A DNA stretch of 64,000 nt from Arcicella aquatica (GCF_034928825.1 NZ_JAYFUL010000025.1:12534-76533); one strand, 5' to 3'. Shown: positions 34,834 to 44,830, numbered from the stretch's first letter. The notes: generated from the sequence alone by a model not told the origin. Numbers and translations are program-made.

Positions 34834-34923
34834 TTAATACCCTTCGTTCTGAACCAAATTTGAATTGGCATCAGTTTCTCTCATTGGAATTGGGAAAACC
34901 AATTTTGGAGAAGAAATAGAAGT
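34834..34923 (-). pseudogene. C-terminal remnant of a second SusD gene
   Basis: On the minus strand, about 29 codons read SISSPKLVFPIPMRETDA, NSNLVQNEGY and stop. This is the canonical end of SusD/RagB proteins and parallels ALILPIPQREIDTNKSLIQN of the intact SusD ending at 34934. An in-frame stop just upstream cuts it off from the intact gene. It is best explained as the tail of a lost tandem SusD, or of a former allele replaced by recombination. Confidence 0.8.
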
Positions 34924-34933
34924 TAACTAATAA

Positions 34934-36280
34934 TTAATAGCCAGCATTTTGAATCAAAGATTTATTAGTATCAATTTCTCTTTGTGGAATAGGAAGTATC
35001 AAAGCATTGGCATTATAGTCAATAGTACCTACTTTTATTTTATTTCTTTTGATATCAAGATAATTACTTCCTTCAAATGCTAATTCAAGTCTTCTCTCTT
35101 TGATAATATCAGATAGTGTTAGACTTGAGAAAATGTTAGCTTGAGCACGATTTCTAATTAAATTAATATCAGATAATGGAGTTGCCCCTATGGATGTACC
35201 TAAGCGAAAGTTACATTCAGCACGGGTTAAATACATTTCAGCTAAACGGATAATAGGTAAATCCCCGTATCTATCAGCAAATTTCAAAGTAAATACATTT
35301 CGATTAAGGACATTAAAGAATTGACCTCTAGTATCTTCAGGAGAATAGAGAGCTAAATGTTTTGACTGAATACGTATATCTCCACGTCCTTGGTTTGATG
35401 TAGAGGCATAAAAAGTATTCAAATCGTTAACACCATCTTGATCTGTAACAATAACTCTAAAAATTAATTCATCAGCATTGGTATCATCATTGAAGGCATC
35501 TTCAAAAGTAGGAGCTAAGCTATGTACACCAGAAGCAATAACTCTGTTCGCCGCATCACGGGCCAAAGCGTAATTTCCTTGTGCTAAATAGACTCTCGAT
35601 AATATCGATGCCGCTGCATTTTTTGTTGCAAATCCTGTATTTGTCAACGATGAAGGCAATAACTGTTCTGCTTTAGTTAAGTCCTCTAATATTTGTGCGT
35701 ATATCTGTCCTACAGTAGCACGAGTACGGTTATCTTCAGAAGTAATACCACGGGTAGGTGTTAACACTAATGGTACAGCCAAGTTTGTATTGTTATCACC
35801 ATCTCCCCAAAATTTACCATATAAATTTACCATTTCGAAATATAACATACCTCTGATAAAACGTGCTTGCCCTTCTACAGAGGCTTTTTCAGCTTGGTCT
35901 ACTTTATTAATAGCCGAAAGTACATTGTTTACTCTGTTAATGGTATTATAACTATCCATCCACAAATTTGTAACATCTCCATTTGTTGTACTAATTGTTT
36001 TTCTCCAGATTTCATCTAATGTAGTGAAAGTCCCACCAAAAACAACGTCACGATCATCAACCAATAATTCTTTAATATATTGGTTTCCGCCACCAAGGAC
36101 ATTTCCATCACTTAGACCATCATAAGCACCTACTAATGTTACTTGTACATCTTTTGAAGTGTTCAGTGCTGTTAATTCATCAATACTGACTTTAGGTTCA
36201 ATATCAAGTTCTTTGTCGCAAGCGGTTAAAGTGTTAAACACTATGCCTGCAATCAATATATTTTTTATTATCTTATTCAT
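34934..36280 (-). CDS. SusD/RagB-type outer-membrane lipoprotein
   Basis: A 448-residue lipoprotein with lipobox ending NTLTAC (Cys21) and DKELDIEPKVS behind it. The SusD fold is shown by VTLVGAYDGLSDGN, WMDSYNTINRVNNVLSAI, FIRGMLYFEMVNLYGKFWGD (the conserved RaLaYfxLvxlYG), AAASILSRVYLAQGNYALARDAANRVIA and the C-terminal LAEMYLTRAECNFRLG, IIKERRLELAFEGSNYLDIKR and LPIPQREIDTN. It starts 21 nt after the SusC stop codon. It is shorter than the left SusD and belongs to the classical RagB/SusD group. Substrate unknown. Confidence 0.95.
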   Translation of the reverse strand: MNKIIKNILIAGIVFNTLTACDKELDIEPKVSIDELTALNTSKDVQVTLVGAYDGLSDGNVLGGGNQYIKELLVDDRDVVFGGTFTTLDEIWRKTISTTNGDVTNLWMDSYNTINRVNNVLSAINKVDQAEKASVEGQARFIRGMLYFEMVNLYGKFWGDGDNNTNLAVPLVLTPTRGITSEDNRTRATVGQIYAQILEDLTKAEQLLPSSLTNTGFATKNAAASILSRVYLAQGNYALARDAANRVIASGVHSLAPTFEDAFNDDTNADELIFRVIVTDQDGVNDLNTFYASTSNQGRGDIRIQSKHLALYSPEDTRGQFFNVLNRNVFTLKFADRYGDLPIIRLAEMYLTRAECNFRLGTSIGATPLSDINLIRNRAQANIFSSLTLSDIIKERRLELAFEGSNYLDIKRNKIKVGTIDYNANALILPIPQREIDTNKSLIQNAGY

Positions 36281-36300
36281 ATTATTTTCTTCAATTAAGA

Positions 36301-39300
36301 TTAAAAACCAAGATTAATACCAAATGTAATAGTACGTGCTTGTGGTGCTGTGTAAAAGTCATACCCTTGGGCAATGTTTGAAACTACATCATCAGCATTT
36401 ACTTCAGGGTCCCAACCAGTGTATTTTGTAAGAGTAGCCAAGTTCTGAGCAGAAACATAAACTCTCATACTATTGATTTTAGCCTTGCTTAAAACAGTTT
36501 TTGGAATGTTGTAAGCGAATGTTACAGTTCTTAAACGTAAGAAAGAACCGTCTTGAATAAACCTACTAGAAGGTTGAGCTCCATTGTTGTAGAATAAACG
36601 TGCTTCAGGAATATTGGTGATTTTGTTATCTGGTGTCCAAGCATTTAATTGGTCAACAGTTTGATTATCTTCAAAACGACCGTTGGCAGAAGAGAATCTA
36701 CCTACACCATAAAAATTAATCTCGTTACCAAGTTGTCCATTAATAAAAATACTTAAATCAAAACCTTTGTAGCTAAAAGTATTTGTCATACCACCTGTCC
36801 AATCTGGTAAAGCTTTTCCTACCACCACTCTTTGTGCTTGTGTATAGACATTAGTAGTAGAACGATCAATAGAACCGTCTGCGGCTTTTGTATTTTTATA
36901 CCACAAAGCATCTCCATTGTTAGGATCAACACCTGCATATTCGGCAGTAAAGAAAGTACCAATAGGTTCGCCTTCTACTGCACGGCTCATGTTATTTAAT
37001 CCACCCTCAATAATTTGACCTTGAATATTAGTTACTTTATTGGCATTTCTAGCAATGTTAACGCTTGTTTTCCATTTGAACTGTCCAACTAAATTGTCAG
37101 AATTAATAACAAATTCGATTCCTTTGTTTTGTAATTTACCAATGTTTCTAGTTTGTGTAGCAAAGCCTGATGAGCCTGGTACGTTAACATTTAATAAAAG
37201 GTTTGAAGTGTTTTTCTGATAAATATCAACTTCACCTGATAAACGATTATTGAAAAAGCCAAAGTCAACACCAAAGTCAAATTGATCAGTAGTTTCCCAG
37301 CTTAAGTCTGGATTAGCTAGTTGAATAGGTCTTTGACCAGGAACTGTTCCATAACCAGCATCCCCTGCATATAAACCTCTTTGAGGGAAGTTGATCGTGT
37401 TAGTAGAAGCACTACTACCATCAGCACCAATTTCAGCATTACCTGTTCTACCAAAACTTGTACGAACTTTAAGGAAACTAATGCTTTTATTATTTTTCAA
37501 GAAATCTTCTTCAGAAATTACCCATCCTAGTGAGGCTGCTGGGAAGAAACCATATCTTTGGTTAGTTCCGAACCTAGACGACCCATCAATACGAGCGCTT
37601 ACTCCTAACAAATAACGATCATTGAATTTATAATTTGCTCTAGCAAAATAAGATAAGAAACTAAAAGCAGTTTCAGATGAATTACCATCCGTTTTACGTG
37701 CTGCCGCAAAAATTGTTTGGTATGAATCTGAAGGAAAGTCTTGACCTTCGATAAAATGACGTTTGGTTTCAGATTTTTGGAAAGAGAATCCTAAAGTAGC
37801 ATCAAAAATGTGTTTATCGAAAGCCTTAGTGTAACCAAGGAAATTGTTTGTGTTGAAGTTTTCAACACGAACAGTTCTTGAACGACCCAAACCTCCAGGA
37901 ACACCAGTATTTCTAGCTGTTAAAGAATTATAAAATTGTTCTTCCAACTGATTTAATACATCTACACCATATTCTGAACGTAGGAATAAATCTTTAGTGA
38001 TTTTTAATTGTCCATACACACTACTAATCGTGCGGTTTACTGTTGTGTTATAAAACGCATTGCCCAGATTAACAAGTGGATTATAGTAATAAGGAATACT
38101 TGCGTCACCAGGAAGCGATCCTGTTGGTAAACCAGTAGTAGGGTCTGTCGAAGGAGTCATTGGCGGTAATGCCACCATTTGCATTGGGTTATCAAACTGA
38201 CGGTCACCAGATAAACGTTTGTTCAACGTTCTTGACATAGACATATTAATACCAACCTTGAATCTATCTGTCAAGGCATGTTCTAAGTTCATACGACCAG
38301 TTGCTCTTGTTAAGGCATTTCCAACTAATATCCCTTTTTGGTCTAGATATTGACCAGACATAAAGATGGATGTCTTTTCTGTGCCACTAGTGATATTCAT
38401 ATCATATTGGTTCATTGGTGCATCTTGATAAGCTAAATCTCCCCAAGCAGTTGAAGTTTGTTGAGGAGTACCAAAAGTGCCAAGACTTTGTGTTACATAG
38501 AAATTTTCCATGTAAGAAGTATATGAATCAGGATCGGCTTGATCTAAACCGTCAATTCTATCAGAATTTGCAGCTGCTTGTCTATAGAATTTAACATACT
38601 GTTCTGTATTAAGAAATTGTAATTTTTTAGTTGGTTTACTTGAACCAACTTGGTATCCAAAATTAACTCTAGTCTGTCCAACTTTACCTTTCTTAGTAGT
38701 TATTATAATAACGCCATTAGCCCCACGAGCACCATATATTGCAGAAGCAGCGGCATCTTTCAATATATCCATTGACTCAATATCTTGAGGATTAATATCG
38801 GCTAAGGGGTTAGTAGCACCAAATTGAAAAGATAAGTTATTTGTTGTTAGTGGAATACCATCAATTACAAACAAAGGCTGAGTATTGGCAGAAATAGAAG
38901 ATTGTCCACGAACGTTGATACGAATACCTTGTCCTAGTTTACCACTACCAGCATTTACAAGCACACCTGCCGCTTTTCCTTGAATTGCTTGATCGAATGA
39001 AGTAACTGGCATGTCAGCAATATCAGTAGATTTTATTTTAGCTACATTACCAGTCATGTCACGTTTAATTTGCGTACCATAACCAACAACTAATACTTCT
39101 TCTAATGATTTAACATCTTCTTTCAATACAACATTAATTACAGACTTACTTCCAATTTCAACCTCTTGAGAAGCAAAACCAACAAAACTAAAAACTACCG
39201 TTTTTTGATTGTTTGAAACGCTCAAAGAGTAACTACCACTTGCGTCTGTTTGTGTACCTTTAGAAACACCTTTTACTTGAACTGTTACACCAGGTAGAGC

Positions 39301-39414
39301 AGAGCCATCGCTTGCTGCAGTTACCTTTCCTGTAATACGACGATCCTGAGCAATCATACTCAATGAACATCCAAAAAACAGCAATAGATTGATAAATAAT
39401 AAACGTTTGTTCAT
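36301..39414 (-). CDS. SusC/RagA-type TonB-linked outer membrane protein
   Basis: A 1037-residue SusC. Signal peptide (MNKRLLFINLLLFFGCSLSMIAQ), regulatory-like domain (DRRITGKVTAASDGSALPGVTVQVKGVSKGTQTDASGSYSL), TonB-box region LEEVLVVGYGTQIKRDMTG, and plug with FDQAIQGKAAGVLVNAGSGKLGQGIRINVRGQSSISANTQPLFVIDGIPL and ESMDILKDAAASAIYGARGANGVIIITTKKGK. The barrel ends ARTITFGINLGF. The GYGTQ...DLTG-type region and the SIYG ARGANG plug are standard for SusC paired with RagB/SusD. The next gene is its SusD, 21 nt downstream. Confidence 0.95.
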   Translation of the reverse strand: MNKRLLFINLLLFFGCSLSMIAQDRRITGKVTAASDGSALPGVTVQVKGVSKGTQTDASGSYSLSVSNNQKTVVFSFVGFASQEVEIGSKSVINVVLKEDVKSLEEVLVVGYGTQIKRDMTGNVAKIKSTDIADMPVTSFDQAIQGKAAGVLVNAGSGKLGQGIRINVRGQSSISANTQPLFVIDGIPLTTNNLSFQFGATNPLADINPQDIESMDILKDAAASAIYGARGANGVIIITTKKGKVGQTRVNFGYQVGSSKPTKKLQFLNTEQYVKFYRQAAANSDRIDGLDQADPDSYTSYMENFYVTQSLGTFGTPQQTSTAWGDLAYQDAPMNQYDMNITSGTEKTSIFMSGQYLDQKGILVGNALTRATGRMNLEHALTDRFKVGINMSMSRTLNKRLSGDRQFDNPMQMVALPPMTPSTDPTTGLPTGSLPGDASIPYYYNPLVNLGNAFYNTTVNRTISSVYGQLKITKDLFLRSEYGVDVLNQLEEQFYNSLTARNTGVPGGLGRSRTVRVENFNTNNFLGYTKAFDKHIFDATLGFSFQKSETKRHFIEGQDFPSDSYQTIFAAARKTDGNSSETAFSFLSYFARANYKFNDRYLLGVSARIDGSSRFGTNQRYGFFPAASLGWVISEEDFLKNNKSISFLKVRTSFGRTGNAEIGADGSSASTNTINFPQRGLYAGDAGYGTVPGQRPIQLANPDLSWETTDQFDFGVDFGFFNNRLSGEVDIYQKNTSNLLLNVNVPGSSGFATQTRNIGKLQNKGIEFVINSDNLVGQFKWKTSVNIARNANKVTNIQGQIIEGGLNNMSRAVEGEPIGTFFTAEYAGVDPNNGDALWYKNTKAADGSIDRSTTNVYTQAQRVVVGKALPDWTGGMTNTFSYKGFDLSIFINGQLGNEINFYGVGRFSSANGRFEDNQTVDQLNAWTPDNKITNIPEARLFYNNGAQPSSRFIQDGSFLRLRTVTFAYNIPKTVLSKAKINSMRVYVSAQNLATLTKYTGWDPEVNADDVVSNIAQGYDFYTAPQARTITFGINLGF

Positions 39415-39767
39415 GAAATATTGGGGTTAATTGATAAAAAAATGGTTTACAATTTGTACTTTTTAATGTAATTGATTTTTTGAATGCTTTTTTTTATAAA
39501 TTTTTCAATCGTTTTGAAATATTATTTTTGTAGAATATTAAAAAGTGAATTGAAAAATATAGCTGAAAAGTCTATTTTTTTTATAAAAATGAAAATTTAT
39601 GTTATCAAATCAATCACTTTTTGAGAAAAAAGTAAAATTTATGAATTTGGTCGTTTTAGTTAGATGGCAGAGAGGAGAGTTTTGCTAAGTTAAAAACACT
39701 TTCGTAAAATATCAATATAAAAGTTAATAAAAAAATAAAACTTGTACTTTTTTTATATTAATTTATC
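39415..39767. other. AT-rich promoter region of the right SusCD operon
   Basis: 353 nt without a gene. The 9-mer AAAGTACAA lies on the minus strand at 39454-39462, and again at 39742-39750. No other repeat or hairpin was noticed. Confidence 0.5.
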
Positions 39768-40520
39768 TTATAATATATTTTCAGGGAGCGATAGTGATTT
39801 TGCAAATTCATAACCTACTTTGAAGATATTGCTAGCTTTACGAATATCCTGTGGGTCAAAGTTCTTGAGAAGAGGAGGTTCTATTAGAAAATTGCATAAT
39901 CCTAACCGACTTTTAGAGTTGTTGTTGATGGCTAAGAAAAGTGACTTTTGAACCATTGATGCCATTGATTTTGGTATTTGGTTCATACCATAAGGATTGC
40001 AATGACTACCAATAATAAAATCGTATTTGCCAACCAATGGTTCTATGGGCATATTGTTTAAAATGCCACCATCTAACAATGTTTGATTATTCATCACGAT
40101 GGGTTCGAAAAGCCCTGGAATACAGCACGAGGCCATGACGGGTTTGAGTAATTCGCCCGAAGAAAAATAAATAGTTTCGCCAGCATACAAATTAGTAGCA
40201 TTGATGGTAAGCGGAATTTTGAGGTGTTCAAATGAATTATGGGGAATATATTTTAGATAAGCTTCTTCAGCACGTTTCATGTTTAATAAGCCTACTCGGC
40301 TCCAAGCAGGGCGTAATGCACGCAATGTATTGGTTGAAACTACTATTTCATAAATCTTATCGGGCGAATACCCCGCACAAAACATTGCCCCTGCAATAGC
40401 ACCTGCACTACAGCCAGAGATACCCGAAATTTCAATATTTTTTTCCTGTAGGGCTTTTAGTACGCCCAGATGAGCAATACCTCTGGCGCCACCACCGGAA
40501 AGGACTAGACCGATTTTCAT
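39768..40520 (-). CDS. Patatin-like phospholipase
   Basis: A 250-residue patatin-family hydrolase from MKIGLVLSGGGARGIAHLGVL; a 91-codon upstream extension overlaps the divergent promoter and is rejected. Oxyanion-hole loop GGGARG (9-14), nucleophile elbow GCSAG (Ser38) and catalytic Asp150 in DGGILNNMP give the Ser/Asp dyad. The bacterial RssA/YjjU-like architecture lacks a signal peptide, so it is cytosolic or peripheral. It releases fatty acids from lipids. The stop is TAA at the C-terminal LPENIL. It is divergent from the MBL-fold gene, with 118 nt between. Confidence 0.92.
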   Translation of the reverse strand: MKIGLVLSGGGARGIAHLGVLKALQEKNIEISGISGCSAGAIAGAMFCAGYSPDKIYEIVVSTNTLRALRPAWSRVGLLNMKRAEEAYLKYIPHNSFEHLKIPLTINATNLYAGETIYFSSGELLKPVMASCCIPGLFEPIVMNNQTLLDGGILNNMPIEPLVGKYDFIIGSHCNPYGMNQIPKSMASMVQKSLFLAINNNSKSRLGLCNFLIEPPLLKNFDPQDIRKASNIFKVGYEFAKSLSLPENIL

Positions 40521-40638
40521 AGTGTTAGATTGTTTTTTCTCAGTAATACTGATTGTAATCCGTTCGTGTAAAATACTACTCAAAGTAAGCAACTTCTTAT
40601 AAATTGCAAAGCTTATTTGAAACAAAATCATATTTAGA

Positions 40639-41484
40639 ATGAAATTACATACCATAGATGCAGGATTTTTTAAGCTAGATGGCGGAGCCATGTTTGGTGT
40701 GGTGCCGAAATCTTTTTGGCAAAAAACAAATCCTGCCGATGAAAATAATCTTTGTTCATGGGCAATGAGGTGCTTGTTGATAGAAGATGGCAAGAAGCTT
40801 ATTTTGATTGATACGGGTATGGGCGAAAAGCAGGATGCTAAATGGCAGGGTTATTATTACCGTCATGGCGAGGGCGATTTGGTGAAGTCTATTAGAGCAA
40901 AAGGTTATACTGAAAATGATGTAACAGACGTGATTCTGAGCCACCTGCATTTTGACCATTGCGGAGGGGCAGTAAAATGGAATGCTGATAGGACTCATTT
41001 TGAGATGACTTTCAAGAACGCTCGCTATTGGACACACTCAGAGCATTTTGAGGAGGCTATGGATCCTAATCCTAGAGAGAAAGCTACTTTTTTTAAAGAA
41101 AATATTTTGCCTATTCAGCAAGCTGGGCAACTGTTTTTTACAGATAAAGCCATAGAAAAACCTTTTGATAATATAGCCATATTAACCGCCGACGGACACA
41201 CCGAGAAGATGTTGATGCCTTTAGTAACTTATCAGGATAAAAAGATATTGTTTATAGCCGATACCATTCCCTCATCATCACATATACCAGTGCCTTATGT
41301 GATGGGTTACGACGTTAGACCGCTGCAAACGATGGAAGAAAAAAGTACGTTATTAAATAAAGCAGTAGAAAATAATTGGATATTATTTTTTGATCATGAC
41401 CCAATGTATGACTGTGCTAGCATAAAAATGACTGAAAAAGGCTTTAAACCAGCACACATCGGCAGATTAGATGCTTTTATTTGA
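40639..41484 (+). CDS. MBL-fold metallo-hydrolase
   Basis: A 281-residue beta-lactamase-fold hydrolase. Motifs in order: LILIDTGMG (strand with Asp), VILSHLHFDHCGGAVKW (the HxHxDH zinc site, here HLHFDHCGG, ~residues 101-109), TADGHTEKMLMPLV (the second His), KKILFIADTIPSS (bridging Asp) and YDCASIKMTEKG near the end. It is most like the lactonase/N-acyl homoserine lactonase-related group (AidC/AttM-like), but no specific substrate can be read. No signal peptide. It is divergent from the patatin gene. Confidence 0.9.
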   Translation: MKLHTIDAGFFKLDGGAMFGVVPKSFWQKTNPADENNLCSWAMRCLLIEDGKKLILIDTGMGEKQDAKWQGYYYRHGEGDLVKSIRAKGYTENDVTDVILSHLHFDHCGGAVKWNADRTHFEMTFKNARYWTHSEHFEEAMDPNPREKATFFKENILPIQQAGQLFFTDKAIEKPFDNIAILTADGHTEKMLMPLVTYQDKKILFIADTIPSSSHIPVPYVMGYDVRPLQTMEEKSTLLNKAVENNWILFFDHDPMYDCASIKMTEKGFKPAHIGRLDAFI

Positions 41485-41663
41485 ATTCTATTTAGCCATG
41501 TCGAAATAATTTTGTTGCATCAGTTTTCGTTATTAACTTTAAGAATTATAAAAATAAGTTTATTTATATTATTTCTCATTCAAACAAAATATCTCTTGAA
41601 TCATGGGCGAATCGTTCAGGGGTATTTTATAATTTTAAGATTGATTCGTTCCTACAATAACAG

Positions 41664-42410
41664 ATGAAATTAAAGAATATCTTACTTTGCTCAAGCGTAG
41701 TTTTGACTCCATTTTTTGTAAATGCACAAACTAAACCAGCTACTAAAAAAGTGGCTGTAAAACCTAAAACAACTTCAGTTATACCAGCTCATACCACGGC
41801 GCACTCAGTTTCTTTGGCTTCATTAAAAGACTCGGCTAGTTATGGACTAGGAATTTTGGTGGCACAAAATTTTAAGATGCAAAACATAGAAATTAATGCA
41901 GAGCTTTTACAAAAAGGCTTTAATGAAGTAATGAAAGGAGCACCTACGCCAATTACGGATATGCAGGCGAATCAGTTGCTTCAAAAATATATGCAAAAAG
42001 AGCAGTCGAAACAATTTGAACCAAACAGACTGGCAGGTGAAAAGTTTTTGGCTGACAACAAAAAGAAAGACGGAATCGTTACGTTAGCGAGTGGTTTACA
42101 GTATCAGATTTTGAAAAAAGGGGATGGCCCAATTCCAATAGCGAGTGATAAAGTAAAAACGCATTATCATGGAACATTGATTGATGGAACGGTGTTTGAT
42201 AGTTCAGTAGACAGGGGTGAACCAATTTCGTTTCCAGTGACTGGCGTAATTCAAGGATGGGTAGAAGCCCTTCAATTAATGCCAGTGGGATCTAAATGGA
42301 AATTGTTTGTACCTTATGAATTAGCGTATGGCACGCGTGGAAGTGGCCCAACAATTAAACCATATTCTGCTTTAGTTTTTGAAGTAGAATTGTTGGGTAT
42401 TGAAAAATAG
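41664..42410 (+). CDS. FKBP-type peptidyl-prolyl isomerase, exported (Mip/FkpA-like)
   Basis: A 248-residue protein with a signal peptide (MKLKNILLCSSVVLTPFFVNAQ). The FKBP_N dimerisation helix domain follows (SLKDSASYGLGILVAQNFKMQ, LLQKGFNEVMKGAPTPI) and a 100-residue FKBP_C domain. The active site shows VTLASGLQYQILKKGDGPIPIASDKVKTHYHGTLIDGTVFDSSVDRGEPISFPV, GVIQGWVEALQLMPVGSKWKLFVPYELAYG and FEVELLGI. It is periplasmic or outer-membrane-associated and folds secreted proteins. It is followed directly by a protease gene, so the two form an envelope quality-control operon. An Ala/Lys/Pro/Thr-rich linker follows the signal peptide. Confidence 0.93.
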   Translation: MKLKNILLCSSVVLTPFFVNAQTKPATKKVAVKPKTTSVIPAHTTAHSVSLASLKDSASYGLGILVAQNFKMQNIEINAELLQKGFNEVMKGAPTPITDMQANQLLQKYMQKEQSKQFEPNRLAGEKFLADNKKKDGIVTLASGLQYQILKKGDGPIPIASDKVKTHYHGTLIDGTVFDSSVDRGEPISFPVTGVIQGWVEALQLMPVGSKWKLFVPYELAYGTRGSGPTIKPYSALVFEVELLGIEK

Positions 42411-42414
42411 ACTA

Positions 42415-44583
42415 ATGAAAAATAAGATGATGAAATACTTTCTTGCTCTTGTGCCAATTTCGCTCTTAGCGTTTTTTGGACTACAGTCCTTCTCGCACAA
42501 TAATGGTAGCCTTTCGGGGGCTGATTATAAATTTGCGGCTGATGATTTACAACCGACTGCTACTCAAAAGAAAGTCGAAAACTTAGTGACTGAAATCCTG
42601 AGTAATTATCATTATCGTCGTGTGCCTTTGAATGACTCGCTTTCTTCTAAAATCTTCGATAATTATATCAAAGAGTTGGATTTCAATAAAATGAATTTCA
42701 CGGCGAGTGATATTGATGGTTTTGAGAAATTCCGCTATCAGCTAGATGACCAATTGAAAAATGGTGAGTTGACCGCTGCTTATCAAATCTATAATGTGTT
42801 TAGAAACAGAGCAAAAGAACGTTTTACGTTTGTGGCATCTATGTTATCAAAACCTGTGGATTTTAAGGCTGACGAAACTTACACTCCTGACCGTGAGAAA
42901 GCTACATGGGCAAAGTCTAAAGAAGAATTAGATAATATCTGGAGAAAAGCGGTTAAGAGTACTTTGCTAGACTGGAAAATTAGCGGTAAGGCAGATACTT
43001 CGGCCATTAAAGATTTAAGAGAACGTTATAAGCGTACGGAGAAATACTTTGATAAGACGAAGAGTGAGGATGTATTTCAACAGTTTATGAATTCGTTTAC
43101 CGAAAGTGTAGACCCACACACTACTTATTTTATTCCTAAAACGGCTTCTACTTTCAACCAAGAAATGGCTCAGTCGTTTGAAGGAATCGGAGCAACCCTA
43201 AGAAACGAAGGCGATTATGTAATGATTGTTGATTGTATCGTAGGAGGGCCAGCTTTCAGAAGTAAATTACTTAACCCGAAAGATAGAATAGTGGCAGTGG
43301 CTCAGGGAGATGATAAGCCTTATCAAGATATTGTAGGTTGGTTTACTGATGATGCCGTTAAGCTTATTAAAGGCCCTAAAAACACGGTAGTACGTTTAAA
43401 GATTTTACCAGGTGATGCTCCGATAGGTTCGGTACCTAAAGAAGTACGTTTGGTACGTGAGAAAATTAAATTGGAAGACGGAACTGCTAAGAAAGAAGTA
43501 TTAAACTTCAAACGTGATGGCAGAGAGTTTAAAATAGGTTTAATTACTATACCGCTTTTCTATCGTGATGCAGAAGGTGCTAGAAATGGCGAACAAGGTT
43601 ATAAGAGCACAACAGCCGATGTAAAAAGATTCTTAAATGAACTCAAAGGTGATAAAGTTGATGGTGTAATTGTTGACCTTAGAAATAACGGTGGAGGTTT
43701 CTTGAACGAGGCTGTAAGTTTAACTGGTTTGTTTATTTCACAAGGACCAGTGGTACAACGCCGTCAGTCGGATGGAGAAATCAATGTAGAAAACGACAGA
43801 GATCCATCTATTACTTATGATGGACCATTAACGGTATTAGTTAACCGTTTCTCTGCTTCAGCTTCTGAAATCTTTGCAGGTGCTATTCAAGATTACAAAC
43901 GTGGTTTGGTAATTGGCGAGCAAACTTATGGAAAAGGAACAGTACAAAGTTTAGTAGATTTAGACCGTTTCTTGAAAGGCGAGCCAGAAGGAGTAGGGCA
44001 GTTGAAAATAACGATGGAGAAGTTTTATCGTGTAACAGGTAGCAGTACTCAACACAAAGGAGTAACACCTGATATCGAGTTGCCTTCTTCTTTCAGTGCA
44101 TCTGAATTTGGAGAGAGTTCTCAGCCTAGTGCTTTGCCTTGGGATATGATTGCTTCAACTAAATATTCGCCTACGACTGATATTACAGACCAAACTGTGG
44201 TAAAATTGAGAGCTTTATATCAAGATAGATTAAAAACGGATGCTGATTTGAAAAAATTAGTAGCTGATATTAACTATATTAAAAAAGCGAAGGAAAAGAA
44301 AACTATTTCATTACAAGAAGACAAACGTCGTAAAGAAATAGATGAGCAAAAGAAGAAAAATTTAGCTGAGTTAGGTGAAGAATTGACAGGGGCTACTGAA
44401 AAAGAACCTGAAAAGGCTCCGACTGATTCAACTGGTATTGCTCAAGCAAAATTGAAAATTCTGAAAGACAGAAGAAGTAAAGATACTTATCTGAAAGAAA
44501 GCGAAAGAATCATCACAGATTTAATTTTGGTGAATCCAACGTCGCCTCAGATAAAGCTTAGTAATGTAGAGAAGAAGAAATAG
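42415..44583 (+). CDS. Tail-specific (Prc-like) C-terminal-processing protease
   Basis: A 722-residue serine protease; I use the ATG at 42415, 4 nt after the FKBP stop, in preference to an earlier TTG. A signal anchor (MKYFLALVPISLLAFFGLQSFS) leads to the N-terminal Prc domain (NLVTEILSNYHYRRVPLNDSLSSKIF). A PDZ domain follows (GIGATLRNEGDYVMIVDCIVGGPAFRSKLLNPKDRIVAV). The S41 catalytic core has DLRNNGGGFLNEAVSLTGLFI, the Ser in FSASASEIFAGA and the Lys about 25 residues later in YGKGTVQSL. The C-terminal coiled region (KEKKTISLQEDKRRKEI) matches E. coli Prc. It degrades or processes periplasmic proteins from unstructured C-termini. A 24-bp terminator follows. Confidence 0.95.
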   Translation: MKNKMMKYFLALVPISLLAFFGLQSFSHNNGSLSGADYKFAADDLQPTATQKKVENLVTEILSNYHYRRVPLNDSLSSKIFDNYIKELDFNKMNFTASDIDGFEKFRYQLDDQLKNGELTAAYQIYNVFRNRAKERFTFVASMLSKPVDFKADETYTPDREKATWAKSKEELDNIWRKAVKSTLLDWKISGKADTSAIKDLRERYKRTEKYFDKTKSEDVFQQFMNSFTESVDPHTTYFIPKTASTFNQEMAQSFEGIGATLRNEGDYVMIVDCIVGGPAFRSKLLNPKDRIVAVAQGDDKPYQDIVGWFTDDAVKLIKGPKNTVVRLKILPGDAPIGSVPKEVRLVREKIKLEDGTAKKEVLNFKRDGREFKIGLITIPLFYRDAEGARNGEQGYKSTTADVKRFLNELKGDKVDGVIVDLRNNGGGFLNEAVSLTGLFISQGPVVQRRQSDGEINVENDRDPSITYDGPLTVLVNRFSASASEIFAGAIQDYKRGLVIGEQTYGKGTVQSLVDLDRFLKGEPEGVGQLKITMEKFYRVTGSSTQHKGVTPDIELPSSFSASEFGESSQPSALPWDMIASTKYSPTTDITDQTVVKLRALYQDRLKTDADLKKLVADINYIKKAKEKKTISLQEDKRRKEIDEQKKKNLAELGEELTGATEKEPEKAPTDSTGIAQAKLKILKDRRSKDTYLKESERIITDLILVNPTSPQIKLSNVEKKK

Positions 44584-44621
44584 GTAATTAGCTGTAAGCA
44601 TTAAGCTGTAGGCTGTGAGCC

Positions 44622-44673
44622 AAGTCAATAAAAAAGTCTTTAGGAATTTTCCTAAAGACTTTTTTATTGACTT
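44622..44673. terminator. Strong terminator of the FKBP-Prc operon
   Basis: Perfect 24-bp stem (44622-44645 with 44650-44673), 4-nt loop, T-rich right arm. A-rich on the left, so it can work in both directions. Confidence 0.85.
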
Positions 44674-44830
44674 ATTCTGTCTTTATCCTTGCCATTTCCA
44701 CCCGCCTTTACGCTTCTTTAGTGTTAGTACAGTGTAATACTCATTACATGACTCCAAGTAATGCCATAAGTAAATTTTATCTCATAATTTATCTTTCATA
44801 TCTAATATCTGAGGTTTTTATTATTCACAA

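Larger units (their letters stand above)
34295..34933. other. Intergenic region between the two SusCD operons
   Basis: 639 nt. The right part (34834-34923) is a SusD tail remnant, and 34747-34782 is a bidirectional hairpin. The remainder (34295-34746) is very AT-rich and holds the promoter of the left SusC gene. Confidence 0.7.
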
